A stretch of DNA of 64,000 nucleotides from positions 1 through 64,000 of the forward strand of contig NZ_JAATJL010000001.1 in assembly GCF_011927905.1 (NCBI RefSeq). Reading direction: 5' to 3'. Source of the DNA: Arthrobacter pigmenti (GTDB lineage: Bacteria > Actinomycetota > Actinomycetes > Actinomycetales > Micrococcaceae). Positions 25,277 through 33,334 of this stretch are shown piece after piece. The stretch's first letter is position 1; each line of letters begins with the position of its first letter. The translations under genes and the position numbers were made by a program. The notes beneath the pieces are model-generated. The model was not told where the DNA came from and searched no databases. It saw only the letters and a program-made list of their open reading frames with translations.

Positions 25277-26509
25277 TTACGGAATGATGCGTTCCTGCCA
25301 GACCTCCGGGTAACCCGGGAGGTCTTCGCCGCCGAACTTGGCGTAGTGGCCGTCAGGCATACCCTCGTTCGCCGCGAGGAAGTCAGCACGCTGGTCCTCG
25401 GTGATCGGCTCCTGCGGCAGAACCCACTCAGCCGGAATCTCTTCGCCGGCAAAGATCTTCTCGAGCGCCAGCAGCGGAGTGCGCCACTGGAAGTTCGAGT
25501 AGACCGGAGCCAGTCCGTTCAGGCCCGTCTCTTCCCACTTGCGCAGGAAGCTCATCTCGTCCTCACCGGTCATGACCGGGTAGTCCACACCGGCGTCCTC
25601 GAACGCCTCGATCGCCGCGACGGCGCCGTCGCCCGCATCCATCCACACGCCGTGGACGTCGCCGGTGGCAAGCTCATCGGAGATGATCTTCTTGATCTCG
25701 GTGGGGTCGGCGCCGGTGAAGTAGTCCACCGCTTCAATCCCGTTCTCCTCGAAGATCTTCTCAGCCGCTGCCCAGCGCTGCTCCAGGACGTCCACGCCCG
25801 GAAGAATCCTCAGGGCCACAACCTTGTTGCCTTCTTCCAGGTTCTCCACCAGGAAATTCGCGCTGTCGATGCCCCAGGCGAAGCCGCCGATCGGGTGGAT
25901 GAACGTGGTGGCGCAATCAGTGTCCACACCGCGGTCGAAGACGACAACGGGCTTGCCGGTTTCACACGCACGCTCAACTGCCGGAGTCAGGGCCGCCGTT
26001 GAGTTCGGGGAAATGACGAACGCGTCGCAGTTGCCTTCAGCGATGAAGTAGTCGAGGTCGGCGATCTGCGTGTTGTCATCCGCTTGCGCGTCACGGGTCT
26101 CCATCTCGGAGATGACGCCGGACTCCTGCAGCACCTTGAGCTGTTCGTTCATGGTGATCCAGCCGGTCTGCCGCCACGGGTTGTTGATCGAGGCATTGGA
26201 GAAGCAGACCTTCTGCGGGCCGTCCGCGGTGTACTCGGCAGTTTCGACCATCTCACCGTCGATGTATTGCAGCCACGGCGTTTCCGCGTCACCCTCGAAG
26301 GTTGCTGAGCGCTGTTCGAACTGCTCGTCATACTCCTCCTGGACAAACCATTCGTCGCTGCTCTCTCCCGCTGGGGTTGCCGCGGGCTCTCCACCGGCGT
26401 CCGCGGACGGCGGATTCTCGATGGATGAATCGGTGGTGCAGGCGGTCAGGGCGAGCAGCGCTGTTGCTGCCACCACAGTGACCTTCGTTGGGATGCTTCG
26501 ACGCATCAT
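25277..26509 (-). CDS. Sugar ABC transporter substrate-binding lipoprotein
   Basis: A 410-residue periplasmic-binding-protein-like lipoprotein. The signal peptide ends in L-T-A-C, followed by an acidic linker and an unusually long N-terminal extension (to about residue 95) before the type I fold (V-C-F-S-N-A-S-I-N-N-P-W-R). It belongs to the ribose/xylose-type binding proteins. The start overlaps the permease stop by 4 nt and has GGGAGG in front. The substrate cannot be read from sequence. Confidence 0.82.
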   Translation of the reverse strand: MMRRSIPTKVTVVAATALLALTACTTDSSIENPPSADAGGEPAATPAGESSDEWFVQEEYDEQFEQRSATFEGDAETPWLQYIDGEMVETAEYTADGPQKVCFSNASINNPWRQTGWITMNEQLKVLQESGVISEMETRDAQADDNTQIADLDYFIAEGNCDAFVISPNSTAALTPAVERACETGKPVVVFDRGVDTDCATTFIHPIGGFAWGIDSANFLVENLEEGNKVVALRILPGVDVLEQRWAAAEKIFEENGIEAVDYFTGADPTEIKKIISDELATGDVHGVWMDAGDGAVAAIEAFEDAGVDYPVMTGEDEMSFLRKWEETGLNGLAPVYSNFQWRTPLLALEKIFAGEEIPAEWVLPQEPITEDQRADFLAANEGMPDGHYAKFGGEDLPGYPEVWQERIIP

Positions 26510-27615
26510 TTTCCTCCCTCATTGGTGCCCACGGCGGGCTTTGGTGCATCTGTTTCTGCTATTGGGTGTTGCGGTTCATGGGTGGTGCTGCTCCGGCCGC
26601 GCCTGCGGCGCTGCCACGTCTGCGCTCCCGCGGCTACGGCGAGAATGATGATCAGGCCCTGCACTGTGTCGCGCCAGGTTGACTGGACGCCGACGAAGTT
26701 CAGCAGGGTGAAGAGCATTTCCAGGGCAAACGCGCCGGCTGCTGCCGACAGGACCCAGCCGCGACCGCCACCGAGTAATACGCCGCCCAGTACGACGGCG
26801 GTGATCGCCGTGAACTCGTAGCCGCGCCCAACCGACGGATGGACGCCGGCGTAGCCCACCAGGATCACACCGGCCACCGTCGCTGCCAGTGAGGAGAGCA
26901 TGAACGCGCGGGTCCGCACCCACCAGACGCGTGCGCCGGTCAGCGCGGCCGCTCCGGCGTTGTCTCCGACCGCCATGAGGGTGCGTCCGTACGGGCGGCG
27001 CATGAGCAAGAAGGCGCCGGCGCCCAGTACCGCCAGGATGATGACGGGGTAGGGGAGGACCTCCAGCACGGGAATTCCCTCGATGCCGCCGCGGCCGATC
27101 TGGCGGAAGCTATCCGCCGGGTTGCCGGTTGCAGCGCCGCCGGTCCAGTAGAGAACCAGGCCGAGGAGGGCGAGCATCATCCCGAGCGTGACGATGAAGC
27201 TGGGCACTTTCAGGAGTGTGGTGAGCAAGCCGTTCACGAGACCGACGAACGCGCCGAACACCAGCATGAGGAGCAGGACAGGGATGGCCAGACTGTCATT
27301 CTCGCCGATCAGGTTGCCCGCGATGATGACCTGCGCGGTCACCAGAGAGCCCATCGAGAGGTCGAACTCGCCGCAGACAATTACGAAGTACTGTCCGATG
27401 GCCGCGATGGCGATCGGGGCGGTGCGGCCGATGAAACGGATCAGCGATCCGGGCTCCCCGAAGGACGGGTTGACCGCGATGACAGCGATCAGCAGGACGA
27501 CGAGCAGCACGAAGACGGCCCCGCTGGGCGTCCGCAATGCGCGGAGTATTCGCTCGCCTCGAGTCGACCGGTTCTGCTCAAGGGCCTTGTTTCGGGGTGT
27601 GGTCGCGGTGCTCAT
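26506..27615 (-). CDS. Sugar ABC transporter permease (RbsC-like)
   Basis: A 369-residue BPD_transp_2 permease with about nine or ten hydrophobic segments, G-E-F-D-L-S-M-G-S-L near residue 87, and A-I-T-A-V-V-L-G-G-V in the region that contacts the ATPase. The tail is basic and Pro/Ser-rich. It overlaps both neighbours by 4 nt. Paired with the next gene it should form a hetero-dimeric channel. Confidence 0.85.
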   Translation of the reverse strand: MSTATTPRNKALEQNRSTRGERILRALRTPSGAVFVLLVVLLIAVIAVNPSFGEPGSLIRFIGRTAPIAIAAIGQYFVIVCGEFDLSMGSLVTAQVIIAGNLIGENDSLAIPVLLLMLVFGAFVGLVNGLLTTLLKVPSFIVTLGMMLALLGLVLYWTGGAATGNPADSFRQIGRGGIEGIPVLEVLPYPVIILAVLGAGAFLLMRRPYGRTLMAVGDNAGAAALTGARVWWVRTRAFMLSSLAATVAGVILVGYAGVHPSVGRGYEFTAITAVVLGGVLLGGGRGWVLSAAAGAFALEMLFTLLNFVGVQSTWRDTVQGLIIILAVAAGAQTWQRRRRGRSSTTHEPQHPIAETDAPKPAVGTNEGGK

Positions 27616-28625
27616 GCGGCAACCTCCTGCCTGGCGGCGCTCTTCGACTCAGGGCGCGGGGTGCTGGGGAATCTGTCCGTCCGGCTGGCGGATTTCCGGC
27701 GGGCGTAGATGGCAACCGCTACGACGATCACGATGCCGCGGACCACGTCCTTGAGGAACGGGTTGATCTGCATGACGCTCATGATGTTGTCGATCATCGC
27801 GAAGATCAGGACTCCGCCGAGGGTTCCCACCAGGGATCCCTTACCTCCGGCGAGTAGGGTGCCGCCGAGTACGACGGCGGCGATGGACAGCAGGTCATAG
27901 CCGCCCTGGGTGCCGATCGTCGGGCTCCCGACGCCGAGCCGAGCGGCAAGGAGCAATCCGGCGAGGCCTGCCATGACCGAACAGATGACGTGAGCTGCGA
28001 TGATCGGGGTGCGGGTCTGGATACCGGACATGCGGGCCACCGCCATGTCGCCCCCAACAGCGTAGATGTGGTGTCCCAGCCGGGTCCGGGTGAGCATGAG
28101 CAGCACGACGGCGGCGCACACCAGCATGATGAGCGTCGAGATGGGCACGGGCCCGATCCCGGTGGCGCCGAGCAGCCGGAACTCGATGGGAGCCTGTCCG
28201 GAGCTGCCCTTGTAGTTGGTTGCGAGGTACCCGCTGACTATCAGTCCCACGCCGAGGGTGGCAATGAAACCGTGCACCTTGAGACCGGAGACAATCAGCC
28301 CGTTGACCAGCCCGATAGCCGCCGCGACGAGCAGCGCCAGGAGTACGCCCGGCAGTATATTGACCGCCTGGTTCGCCATGATCCCTGCGGAGACTAGGCT
28401 GCTCAGGCTAACCACGTAGGGCACCGAAAGGTCGAGGCTTCCCACAAGGATCACCAGGGTCTGGCCGATGGCGATGAACCCCAGCACGCTGGTGCCCGTG
28501 AGAATGGCGGAGATGTTGCCGGTGCTGAAGAAGCTGCGCCCGGCGGCACCCACCAGGATGGCTCCGGCGATGATGGTCAGGAGCACTACTGCGTAGACGA
28601 CGTGCGTTGAGGTCAGACGCTTCAT
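27612..28625 (-). CDS. Sugar ABC transporter permease (RbsC-like)
   Basis: A 337-residue RbsC-type permease. V-G-S-L-D-L-S-V-P-Y-V near residue 65 and S-I-A-A-V-V-L-G-G-T-L-L match the family. It has eight to ten hydrophobic segments. It is translationally coupled to the ATPase gene upstream and to the second permease downstream (4 nt overlaps both sides). Confidence 0.85.
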   Translation of the reverse strand: MKRLTSTHVVYAVVLLTIIAGAILVGAAGRSFFSTGNISAILTGTSVLGFIAIGQTLVILVGSLDLSVPYVVSLSSLVSAGIMANQAVNILPGVLLALLVAAAIGLVNGLIVSGLKVHGFIATLGVGLIVSGYLATNYKGSSGQAPIEFRLLGATGIGPVPISTLIMLVCAAVVLLMLTRTRLGHHIYAVGGDMAVARMSGIQTRTPIIAAHVICSVMAGLAGLLLAARLGVGSPTIGTQGGYDLLSIAAVVLGGTLLAGGKGSLVGTLGGVLIFAMIDNIMSVMQINPFLKDVVRGIVIVVAVAIYARRKSASRTDRFPSTPRPESKSAARQEVAA

Positions 28626-30127
28626 GAGAGGGCCTCCGTCCGGGCCCCGGTTGCGAGTTGGAGGACCTGTTCCTCGGTGCTGTGGGGGGCAACTTCGCCG
28701 GCAATCCGGCCGTCGCGCATGACGACGACGCGGTCCGACATCCCGAGCACCTCGGGAAGTTCACTCGAAACCATCAGAATGGCCTTTCCTTCCGCTGCGA
28801 GGGAACGCATCAGGTTGTAGACGGCTACCTTCGCGCCGACGTCGATGCCGCGGGTTGGCTCATCCAGCAGGACAATCTGCGGGTCGATCGCGAGCCACTT
28901 GGCAAGGACGACTTTCTGCTGGTTGCCACCGGAGAGGTACTGGACTTCCTGGTCGAGGTCGCGCGCAACCACTTCCAGGGATGAGAAAACTCCGGGGACG
29001 CCGGCCCTGGCAGTCGAGGTCTTCTGGGGGAACACTGACCGGATTACCCCGAGCGCGTTGTCCAGGATCGACTGGTTCAGGCTCAGTCCCTGGGATTTCC
29101 GGTCCTCGGTGATGAGAGCGACGCGGCGGCGGATGGCCTGCCGCGGACTGGAGACTTCATACGGCGAACCGTCCAACTCCATACGTCCGCGTGTGAAGGG
29201 CTGGGCGCCGAAGATCGCTTCCACGAGTTCAGTGCGTCCCGAGCCCTGCAGCCCCGCAACGCCGACAATCTCACCGGCGTGAAGCGAAAGGCTGATGGAA
29301 TCGAGCTGGTGGTTGCCGCCGTCGTCGATTGTGAGCAATGCCTTTCCGCGCTCGGTGCCTGGCAGTTTTTCCGGGAAGAACGCCGAGATGGGGCGACCCA
29401 CCATCATGCGCACCAGCGCGGCGTCATCCATGCTCGACGCCGGTTGGGTGCCGACAATCTCGCCGTCCTTGAGGACGGTGATGGTGTCGCACAGATCGAA
29501 GATTTCCTTCAGCCGGTGCGAGACATACAGGATGGCGGTGCCGCGCTCCTTCAGGCGGCGGATGATCGCGTACAGCAAATCGACTTCCGGGCCGGCGAGC
29601 GCAGCCGTTGGCTCATCCATGGAGATGATTTGCGCGTCATAGCTGACCGCCTTCGCGATCTCCACGATTTGCTGCTGGGCTACGGAGAGGGAGCGCACTT
29701 CGGTCGAAGGCTCAATGCTGGTAATTCCCAGTTGCGCCAGCAGTTCTGCGGTGTTGGACTGCATGGCCTTGCGATCCACAAGCGGGCCCCTGCGAGGTTC
29801 CCTACCGAGATAGATGTTCTCGGCGACGGTGCGGTCGGGCAGGAGGTTGAACTCCTGGAAGACCGTTGAAAGACCGGCTTTCTGCGCCTGCGTGGGGTGG
29901 TGGAAATCCACCTCTTCGCCATTGATCTCGATGGTTCCGGCGTCCCGCTGGTAGACGCCGGCAAGCAGTTTCATCAGTGTTGACTTACCGGCACCGTTCT
30001 CACCGACGAGGCCGTGCACTTCTCCTGCATGCAGTTCCAGATGCGCGTCCTTGAGTACCTGCACACCGAAAAACGCCTTAGTGAGCCCGGTGACCCTGAG
30101 AACAGGTTGGTTGACTTCTTTATCCAC
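28622..30127 (-). CDS. Sugar ABC transporter ATP-binding protein, two ABC domains (RbsA-like)
   Basis: A 501-residue double ATPase. Domain 1 has Walker A G-E-N-G-A-G-K-S-T, signature L-S-V-A-Q-Q-Q and Walker B I-I-S-M-D-E-P-T. Domain 2 has the degenerate Walker A G-L-Q-G-S-G-R-T-E typical of RbsA proteins and signature L-S-G-G-N-Q-Q-K. It heads the minus-strand operon and is divergent from the ROK regulator; the shared promoter region holds two palindromes. Confidence 0.9.
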   Translation of the reverse strand: MDKEVNQPVLRVTGLTKAFFGVQVLKDAHLELHAGEVHGLVGENGAGKSTLMKLLAGVYQRDAGTIEINGEEVDFHHPTQAQKAGLSTVFQEFNLLPDRTVAENIYLGREPRRGPLVDRKAMQSNTAELLAQLGITSIEPSTEVRSLSVAQQQIVEIAKAVSYDAQIISMDEPTAALAGPEVDLLYAIIRRLKERGTAILYVSHRLKEIFDLCDTITVLKDGEIVGTQPASSMDDAALVRMMVGRPISAFFPEKLPGTERGKALLTIDDGGNHQLDSISLSLHAGEIVGVAGLQGSGRTELVEAIFGAQPFTRGRMELDGSPYEVSSPRQAIRRRVALITEDRKSQGLSLNQSILDNALGVIRSVFPQKTSTARAGVPGVFSSLEVVARDLDQEVQYLSGGNQQKVVLAKWLAIDPQIVLLDEPTRGIDVGAKVAVYNLMRSLAAEGKAILMVSSELPEVLGMSDRVVVMRDGRIAGEVAPHSTEEQVLQLATGARTEALS

Positions 30128-30152
30128 GCCTTCACTGTGACACAGATCGCAG

Positions 30153-30196
30153 ACTTTTGTCGAGCATCAGTCAAAAGTATTTGGTTTGAGATCAAA
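30153..30196. promoter_or_regulatory. Candidate ROK operators in the divergent sugar-operon promoter
   Basis: ACTTTTG (30153-30159) and CAAAAGT (30172-30178) form an inverted repeat. A second perfect palindrome, TTTGA-GA-TCAAA, is at 30185-30196. The region is AT-rich in a GC-rich genome and lies between the ATPase and ROK genes, where a ROK repressor would act on both. Confidence 0.55.
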
Positions 30197-30243
30197 TAGT
30201 TACCTGCATGGCGAATGGAAGTGCCGCGTGATTTACTAAAAGG

Positions 30244-31458
30244 GTGGCCAAATCAGTGATGGAATCAGTAATCCAGCGGGCGTCCGGAGTGCCGGCACCG
30301 GGGGCCAGTGAGGTGTTTCAGCTCCTGCGCGACGGTCATCCCCGCACCCGCGCCGAACTGGCGTTGCTGACCGGACTGGCGCGTTCCACAGTCGCCTCGC
30401 GTGTTGACTGGCTCATGCGCACGGGGCTCATAGCGCCCTATGGGGGAGCCGTGTCCACCGGCGGGCGGCCGCCGTCATTGTTCGCCCTCAATCCGGGGGC
30501 GCGCGTGGTGATCGGCGCGGACATCGGAGCCACGCACGCCATCGTCGTCCTGACCGATCTCTCGGGGCGGGAGATCGTCAGTGAACGCGAGGAAATCACC
30601 ATCTCCGACGGTCCGGAGGCTGTGCTCGGCTGGTTGGCTAAGGCCGTCGAGGCGCTCCTGGACAAGGGGAAGCGCGGATCGTTCGAGCTGGCGGCAATCG
30701 GCATCGGGCTTCCCGGTCCGGTTGAACACGAAACCGGCATGCCGATCAATCCGCCGATCATGCCGGGCTGGGACCGGTTCGATGTTCCGCACTTCGTGCA
30801 GCGCAGTTTCAACGTGCCGGTCCTCGTGGACAACGACGTGAACATCATGGCGCTCGGTGAACAGACCGGAAGCTGGCCGGAGGTCGCTGACCTGATGTTC
30901 ATCAAGGTCGCTACGGGTATTGGCGCAGGGATCATTTCCGGGGGACAGTTGCAGCGGGGCGCGCAGGGTACGGCGGGCGACCTTGGACATGTCCGCGTTC
31001 CACGGGGCGGAGAGGTGCTCTGCCGCTGCGGAAACACCGGCTGCCTGGAGGCCCTTGCGGGTGGGCCCGCGCTCGCCTCGGCTCTGAACGAGCTGACCGG
31101 AGGGTCCCTGGTGACAAGCCGCGACGTGATCGATCTGGTTCGCTCGGGCGATGCGACCGCAATCCAGGTCATCCGGCAGGCGGGCAGGGACATCGGTGAC
31201 GTTCTGGCCACGTGCGTGAACCTCATCAACCCATCCGTTGTAGTTATCGGCGGGTCCCTCGCGCAGGCCGGCGAGCATTTGCTGGCCGGTATCCGGGAGG
31301 TGGTGTACCGGCGTTCACTGCCGCTGGCCACCGAACACCTGCGGATCGTGCCGTCAGTTGCCGGCGAGCGCGCGGGTGTGATGGGTGCGGCGTCGATGGC
31401 TATTTCGCACGTGCTCTCGCCCGAGGCAATCGAAGCGGCGAGCCTGCAGACGGGGTAG
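30244..31458 (+). CDS. ROK-family transcriptional repressor
   Basis: A 404-residue ROK protein with an N-terminal winged helix (R-A-E-L-A-L-L-T-G-L-A-R-S-T-V near residue 45). The kinase-like fold follows, with G-A-D-I-G-A-T-H in place of a clear phosphate loop and the zinc motif C-R-C-G-N-T-G-C-L-E near residue 262. The HTH plus a weak D-x-G-x-T marks a regulator rather than a sugar kinase. GTG 30244 is the likely start. It should control the divergent importer operon. Confidence 0.88.
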   Translation: MAKSVMESVIQRASGVPAPGASEVFQLLRDGHPRTRAELALLTGLARSTVASRVDWLMRTGLIAPYGGAVSTGGRPPSLFALNPGARVVIGADIGATHAIVVLTDLSGREIVSEREEITISDGPEAVLGWLAKAVEALLDKGKRGSFELAAIGIGLPGPVEHETGMPINPPIMPGWDRFDVPHFVQRSFNVPVLVDNDVNIMALGEQTGSWPEVADLMFIKVATGIGAGIISGGQLQRGAQGTAGDLGHVRVPRGGEVLCRCGNTGCLEALAGGPALASALNELTGGSLVTSRDVIDLVRSGDATAIQVIRQAGRDIGDVLATCVNLINPSVVVIGGSLAQAGEHLLAGIREVVYRRSLPLATEHLRIVPSVAGERAGVMGAASMAISHVLSPEAIEAASLQTG

Positions 31459-31606
31459 CCGGGGACGGCAAGCGGCGGCGCGCGTCGTCGTCGTTCCTTT
31501 GTTCGCGGCTTTGCGGTGCGGGAAGGCGTGTCGGAGCCCAACACGCCGGGAAAATGGTGGCTTCCAAACTCAAACCCGCGAGGGTTGGAACGGCCCGGAT
31601 TTAGGC
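31459..31606. other. Intergenic region between convergent ROK and DUF559 genes
   Basis: About 148 nt with no ORF I can support. GGCGTGT/ACACGCC (31525-31531 and 31541-31547) can form a 7 bp hairpin. A second weaker hairpin, AACCC/GGGTT with bulged flanks, lies at 31562-31590. Either could end the facing transcripts. A GTCGTCGTCG run at 31485 shows that this common oligomer also occurs outside genes. Confidence 0.4.
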
Positions 31607-32434
31607 TCAGCGGACAACCCGCCCGGAAAGCACAGTCCGTACCTGCTCCAGGACGTCATCGCGGCGGAACGTGACGTCGCCATAACCGAAGCGGAGGTAC
31701 AGGTAGCCTCGCGCGATCAGTTCGTTGTTCCTCCGGCGGTCCCGGTTGCGCGCCTCCCGGGTCGAATGGAATTCATCGCCGTCCACCTCAACCACCAGGA
31801 AACCTTCCAGGACAAAGTCGACCCGCCCCACGTCGTCGATGCGCACCTGGGTCTCCACAAAGTAGCCCGTCCGTCGGAACATGACCCGTGCCACCACTTC
31901 AATAGCCGACTCTGCGCATCCGCTGACCAGCTCAAGCGCGGCACGTGCCTTCCCGTTCCGGTTTCCCTGCAACCTGTCGAGAAGGAAGGTGCGGACAGTG
32001 TCTCCCCGGCGCAGCGAACTCTCCACCACAACTGCTGCCTCCACCGGCGGTAGGCAGTGAAGAGCGTGAATCAGAACATCCACGAGCCCCACGACCGGCA
32101 AGCGTCGATCCACCGGAACACTCCGCCGTCGGTGGTGGTTGAGATGGGGAGCACATCTGCCGCCCGGACAGGTGAGGTGATGAGCGGTGGGTTCATGAAG
32201 GAGCCAGAGGCCGTAGTGTCGGGCGGCAGACGCGCAGGTGACCAGCGAATTGGTAGTGAGCGCGGCGACGAATTCCGGCGGGGCATCGGGTAGCGCGAAC
32301 ACGCCGCGCTGTACCTGCTGTATCTCACCCGTTTGAACGGCCGCGGCGAGTGTCCTCCTGGTCAGGCCTCGTTCGAGCAGTTGGGCTGTCCGGGCAACAG
32401 AACCGGCACTACGCAGCAGAGCGACTGGATCCAT
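31607..32434 (-). CDS. AbiEi-type HTH plus DUF559 (PD-(D/E)XK-like) protein
   Basis: About 275 residues. The N-terminus (S-V-A-R-T-A-Q-L-L, then Q-V-Q-R-G-V-F-A-L-P) resembles the AbiEi antitoxin winged helix. The C-terminus is a DUF559 domain of the Vsr/PD-(D/E)XK fold, with V-D-F then V-V-E-V-D-G-D-E-F-H and R-R-N-N-E-L. No toxin, methylase or helicase gene is adjacent, so a toxin-antitoxin or restriction role is unproven. A close paralogue is at 63410. The start is uncertain: ATG 32434 (M-D-P-V-A-L-L) is preferred; 32458 and TTG 32494 are possible. Confidence 0.75.
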   Translation of the reverse strand: MDPVALLRSAGSVARTAQLLERGLTRRTLAAAVQTGEIQQVQRGVFALPDAPPEFVAALTTNSLVTCASAARHYGLWLLHEPTAHHLTCPGGRCAPHLNHHRRRSVPVDRRLPVVGLVDVLIHALHCLPPVEAAVVVESSLRRGDTVRTFLLDRLQGNRNGKARAALELVSGCAESAIEVVARVMFRRTGYFVETQVRIDDVGRVDFVLEGFLVVEVDGDEFHSTREARNRDRRRNNELIARGYLYLRFGYGDVTFRRDDVLEQVRTVLSGRVVR

Positions 32435-32770
32435 CACCCTAGTCCAGTCGATTCGCATCTGGCGCTTGGCGGTAGGTCCGGAATCTGTGGACAACTAGGT
32501 ACTATCAACCTTTTGTGGAGGACGAGTCGCTGCAAAATCGGGTCCCGCTTGCGCCGCAAGTTTCACTCCCCGCCGGTTGGGGTATGCCAATTGCGCGGCT
32601 TTGGAGTCAACAGGAGCGAGTCGGACGGCGACACGCCGTCACATCACGGCATCCGGGACGCAAAGCCGCGACATCTGGAACAGGACGCTTACGCCGCGAG
32701 CCAGGACGGCCGGACCGTCACGCCCCGGACCGTCACACCTCGCAAGCAAGCCACTACTAAACTGGTTCGC
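32435..32770. promoter_or_regulatory. Upstream control region of pyrE with palindromes and a direct repeat
   Basis: This longest gene-free stretch contains CTTGCG-C-CGCAAG (32548-32560), GACGGCG-ACA-CGCCGTC (32624-32640), and a 15 bp tandem unit whose core CGGACCGTCAC repeats at 32711 and 32726. A -10-like TAAACT (32758-32763) ends 7 nt before the pyrE ATG. If transcription starts at that ATG, these are DNA sites rather than leader RNA. No conserved small ORF is evident. Confidence 0.5.
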
Positions 32771-33334
32771 ATGACCGATATTGCCGCTGCCCGCGCCCGC
32801 CTGAAAGAACTCATCCTGGAACTGGCGGTGGTGCGGGGGAGGGTCACTCTCTCCAGCGGCAAGGAAGCGGACTACTACATCGACCTCCGGCGCGTCACCC
32901 TGCACCATGAGGCGTCCGCGCTGGTGGGCCAGGTAATGCTGGCAATGCTCGACGACGCCGGCATCAGCTTCCAGAGCGCAGGCGGGCTCACAATGGGCGC
33001 GGATCCGGTGGGCACTGCCCTTATGCACGCGGCAGGCCGCGACAACAGGAACATTGACGCCTTCGTTGTCCGCAAGGCGCAAAAGACCTATGGCATGGGC
33101 CGGCAGGTGGAGGGTCCGGAGGTGGCGGGGCGGAACGTCGTCGTACTCGAAGACACCTCCACCACCGGTGGCTCCGCGCTCACCGCGGTGGAGGGTGTCC
33201 GCAGGGCGGGCGCCAAGGTGCAGGCCGTGGCTGTGATTGTGGACCGCGATACGGGTTCAAAGGAGCGTATCGAGGCCGAGGCGGGTGTGCCGTACCTGTT
33301 CGCGTTCGGCAAGGACGAGCTCGGCCTGGAGTAA
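32771..33334 (+). CDS. pyrE: Orotate phosphoribosyltransferase
   Basis: A 187-residue PyrE. S-S-G-K-E-A-D-Y-Y-I-D-L-R near residue 28 and the PRPP-binding loop V-V-V-L-E-D-T-S-T-T-G-G-S near 123 are complete. It joins orotate and PRPP to give OMP in pyrimidine synthesis. The in-frame region upstream of ATG 32771 lacks family sequence. TAAACT 7 nt upstream and no Shine-Dalgarno suggest a leaderless mRNA. TAATG joins it to the next gene. Confidence 0.93.
   Translation: MTDIAAARARLKELILELAVVRGRVTLSSGKEADYYIDLRRVTLHHEASALVGQVMLAMLDDAGISFQSAGGLTMGADPVGTALMHAAGRDNRNIDAFVVRKAQKTYGMGRQVEGPEVAGRNVVVLEDTSTTGGSALTAVEGVRRAGAKVQAVAVIVDRDTGSKERIEAEAGVPYLFAFGKDELGLE

Noticed and set aside
30244-31458. ROK sugar kinase
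   Set aside because: The N-terminal winged helix and a degenerate phosphate loop mark it as a regulator; the true ROK kinase is at 55620.
31607-32434. Toxin-antitoxin or restriction-modification locus at the DUF559 gene
   Set aside because: No AbiEii-type toxin, methylase or helicase gene is adjacent; the neighbours are a ROK regulator and pyrE.
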